From: Candidatus Uhrbacteria bacterium
GTDB lineage: Bacteria; Patescibacteriota; Patescibacteriia; 2-12-FULL-60-25
DNA: 64,000 bases
NCBI GenBank assembly: GCA_020850575.1
Contig: JADZEJ010000003.1
Location: 1 to 64,000, forward strand
Direction: 5' to 3'
Shown one piece after another: positions 62,558 through 64,000 of the stretch. The position numbers and the translations under genes are program-made. The notes under the pieces were generated by a model. The model did no database searches and was not told the DNA's origin. It saw nothing but the letters and a program-made list of their open reading frames with translations. Every line of letters begins with the position of its first letter. The stretch's first letter is position 1.

Positions 62558-64000
62558 TTAGCGTATACGCATAGCACCGCCCCCAAAACCACCTACTGGG
62601 AAGCCTGTTGTTCGAGGGCTTGTTGTTTTCTGTGTTGTGGCAGCTGGGGCAATCGTTTGAAAGATGATCTTCTCTCCTTCTTTTAATCCTGAAGTGACCT
62701 CAGTTATTTCATCATTTGAAATTCCGGTTTCAATCGGCAGCCGAGAAGGTGGTATGGTTGACTCAATCAAACCGGTTGTTGATGACGTGTTCTTAGTTTC
62801 CAATGTTTCAACATACGATTGTTCGTTCTGAGTCTTGATAGCGGCATTTGGTACCACGAGAACATCTGGACGTACATTGGTAATAATAGAAACTGAAGCG
62901 CTCATACCGGATTTAATTCGTTCATCTTCAGAATCGAAAGCGATTTGAACGGTGTAGTTCACGACACCTTGGGTCAATGTTCCTATTTGACTGAGTAGAA
63001 TCACTTCTCCAGTTAAACTAAGTCCATCGATTGCATCAAACGTAATGGTTGCTTTTTGTCCATTTTTAACCTTTGCCGCATCAATTTCGTTTAGTGGAAC
63101 TGATACAATTTTTTGAGAAGTCATAAGCGTCGCCACGGATGATCCGGGTGAGGCATCAGAAGAAATACCAAAAAAAAGAGCGACAATCGTTCCGTCAAAC
63201 GGCGCAAGAACGGTGTAACTGTTTAAAGCATCCTGTGCATCGGCTAGTTTATTTTGAGCACTCGTTAATGAAGATTGACGTTGTTCTAGACTGTTTTTTG
63301 CAAGTGCTGTGTCGATCGAATCAGGTTTTGAACGTAATGCTTCGAGTGAAGCTTCTGTTTCACGGACACGCTCTTGAGCCGTAGAGATATCCGAAGACGT
63401 GGCACCGGCTTTAATTTTTTCTAATGAGTTAAGCGTCTTTTGATAACTGAGACGATCGCTTTCATAAGAATCTTTTGCTTTCTGAATTGCTTGAGTACCA
63501 GTCAAAAGAGCGCTGGATTTAGAAGAAATAGAAGAACGATCGCTTTCAATTTTATTTTTTAATCCATCTAATTCACTCTGACTAAAATCAGAAGCGGTCA
63601 AGCTGGCTTGTAATGCATCCGACGTGTGCTGAAGCATTGCCGAAGACTGATCTAAAGCCTGGGCAACTAATAGGCGTGTATTTTCGATGGTTGATGGATC
63701 TTCGTTCTTGGCGTTGAGAGATTTCACGGCATTTGATGCGGCTAAAATAGAGATTTTCGCACGACCATATTCCTGAGTGGCAGTATTTTTAAGTGAGGTA
63801 TCAAGTAAAGAAATATATTTGATATAACGCATGCTCGTGATTGTTGAATCAATACCAAGTACGCTATCCGCATCATTTAAATACTGATCAAGATTGTGTG
63901 AGATGTCTTGTAATGTGATAACGAAAGAATCATAAGAATCACGTACGGTAGTCGGCATTGATCCGTCAGTTAGGCGGATACGAAACTCGGCATTCGCTAC
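62558..64000 (-). CDS. MacA/HlyD-like periplasmic adaptor protein (5' partial)
   Basis: The frame stays open to the right edge, so the N-terminus with its membrane anchor lies outside the window; an ATG at 63958 is internal. The visible 480 residues hold a long alpha-helical hairpin (SDISTAQERVRETEASLEAL) flanked by a lipoyl half (YTVLAPFDGTIVALF), then the beta-barrel and membrane-proximal domains (VLVVPNAAIKTQNEQSYVET). This is the standard MFP adaptor order. It bridges the ABC permease to the cell exterior. The tail is Gly-rich. Confidence 0.87.
   Translation of the reverse strand, partial: VANAEFRIRLTDGSMPTTVRDSYDSFVITLQDISHNLDQYLNDADSVLGIDSTITSMRYIKYISLLDTSLKNTATQEYGRAKISILAASNAVKSLNAKNEDPSTIENTRLLVAQALDQSSAMLQHTSDALQASLTASDFSQSELDGLKNKIESDRSSISSKSSALLTGTQAIQKAKDSYESDRLSYQKTLNSLEKIKAGATSSDISTAQERVRETEASLEALRSKPDSIDTALAKNSLEQRQSSLTSAQNKLADAQDALNSYTVLAPFDGTIVALFFGISSDASPGSSVATLMTSQKIVSVPLNEIDAAKVKNGQKATITFDAIDGLSLTGEVILLSQIGTLTQGVVNYTVQIAFDSEDERIKSGMSASVSIITNVRPDVLVVPNAAIKTQNEQSYVETLETKNTSSTTGLIESTIPPSRLPIETGISNDEITEVTSGLKEGEKIIFQTIAPAATTQKTTSPRTTGFPVGGFGGGAMRIR

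Noticed and set aside
1-64000. TGA recoded as glycine, as in some CPR lineages
   Set aside because: TGA ends many genes here, often in ATGA overlaps with the next start, so the standard code applies.
1-64000. CRISPR array, insertion sequence or prophage
   Set aside because: No regularly spaced repeats, transposase, integrase or phage structural genes were seen. The Com-like gene alone is not evidence of a phage.

Overview
The window looks like a chromosome segment from a Candidate Phyla Radiation bacterium, most likely Patescibacteria/Parcubacteria. This is an inference from gene content: a dense AT-rich layout, a Mur ligase without its N-terminal domain, a long surface-glycan locus with many divergent GT4 enzymes, FtsEX, a small FtsB/DivIC-like protein, class III ribonucleotide reductase and CCA-encoding tRNA genes. 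TGA and TAG both end many genes, so the standard code is used.

Bases 1 to about 42,300 form a surface-polysaccharide locus. It holds an O-antigen-ligase/TPR protein (5' end outside the window), AsnB, about nine GT4 proteins, three GT2 proteins, a GT-C type membrane enzyme, several NAD-dependent epimerases/dehydratases, methyltransferases, a cupin, a flippase, a polysaccharide deacetylase, a FemAB/GNAT-like protein and the initiating polyprenyl-phosphate glycosylphosphotransferase. A DegT aminotransferase and GDP-mannose 4,6-dehydratase together predict GDP-perosamine synthesis. Plus-strand runs (3.0-15.4, 16.5-21.2, 33-40.2 kb) alternate with a minus-strand operon (28.0-23.2 kb). Two methyltransferase genes are broken: one by an in-frame amber codon that replaces a probable Trp, one by a +1 slip in an A6 run. 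A secreted subtilase, a GtrA protein, two tandem UXS-like genes and a lone class III nucleotidyl cyclase lie between 30 and 36 kb.

Bases 42.3-49.4 kb carry cell-envelope and division genes: CDP-alcohol phosphatidyltransferase, the Mur ligase, a bacterial PH-domain protein, an FtsB/DivIC-like protein, a SurA-N-like protein, tRNA-Gly(CCC), tRNA-Thr(CGT), ftsE, ftsX and an RlmI-like methyltransferase. Next come a TTG-started predicted nuclease-fold gene with a perfect terminator, an AI-2E-type permease, a DoxX-like protein, a DEAD-box helicase and tRNA-Gln(TTG).

The most interesting block is 55.2-60.1 kb. On the minus strand, a Com-like zinc ribbon, nrdD, nrdG and a membrane-anchored copper nitrite-reductase-like gene run as one compact operon, the last three overlapping or nearly abutting. 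Upstream are two NrdR boxes, each matching the recalled consensus at 14 of 16 positions and separated by 16 bp. The NirK-like protein keeps the catalytic Asp/His and type 2 copper ligands but has Gln where the type 1 copper axial Met normally sits. A divergent small gene resembles the NifU C-terminal domain with one of its two Fe-S cysteines lost. The window ends in a MacAB-like efflux operon whose adaptor gene runs off the right edge.
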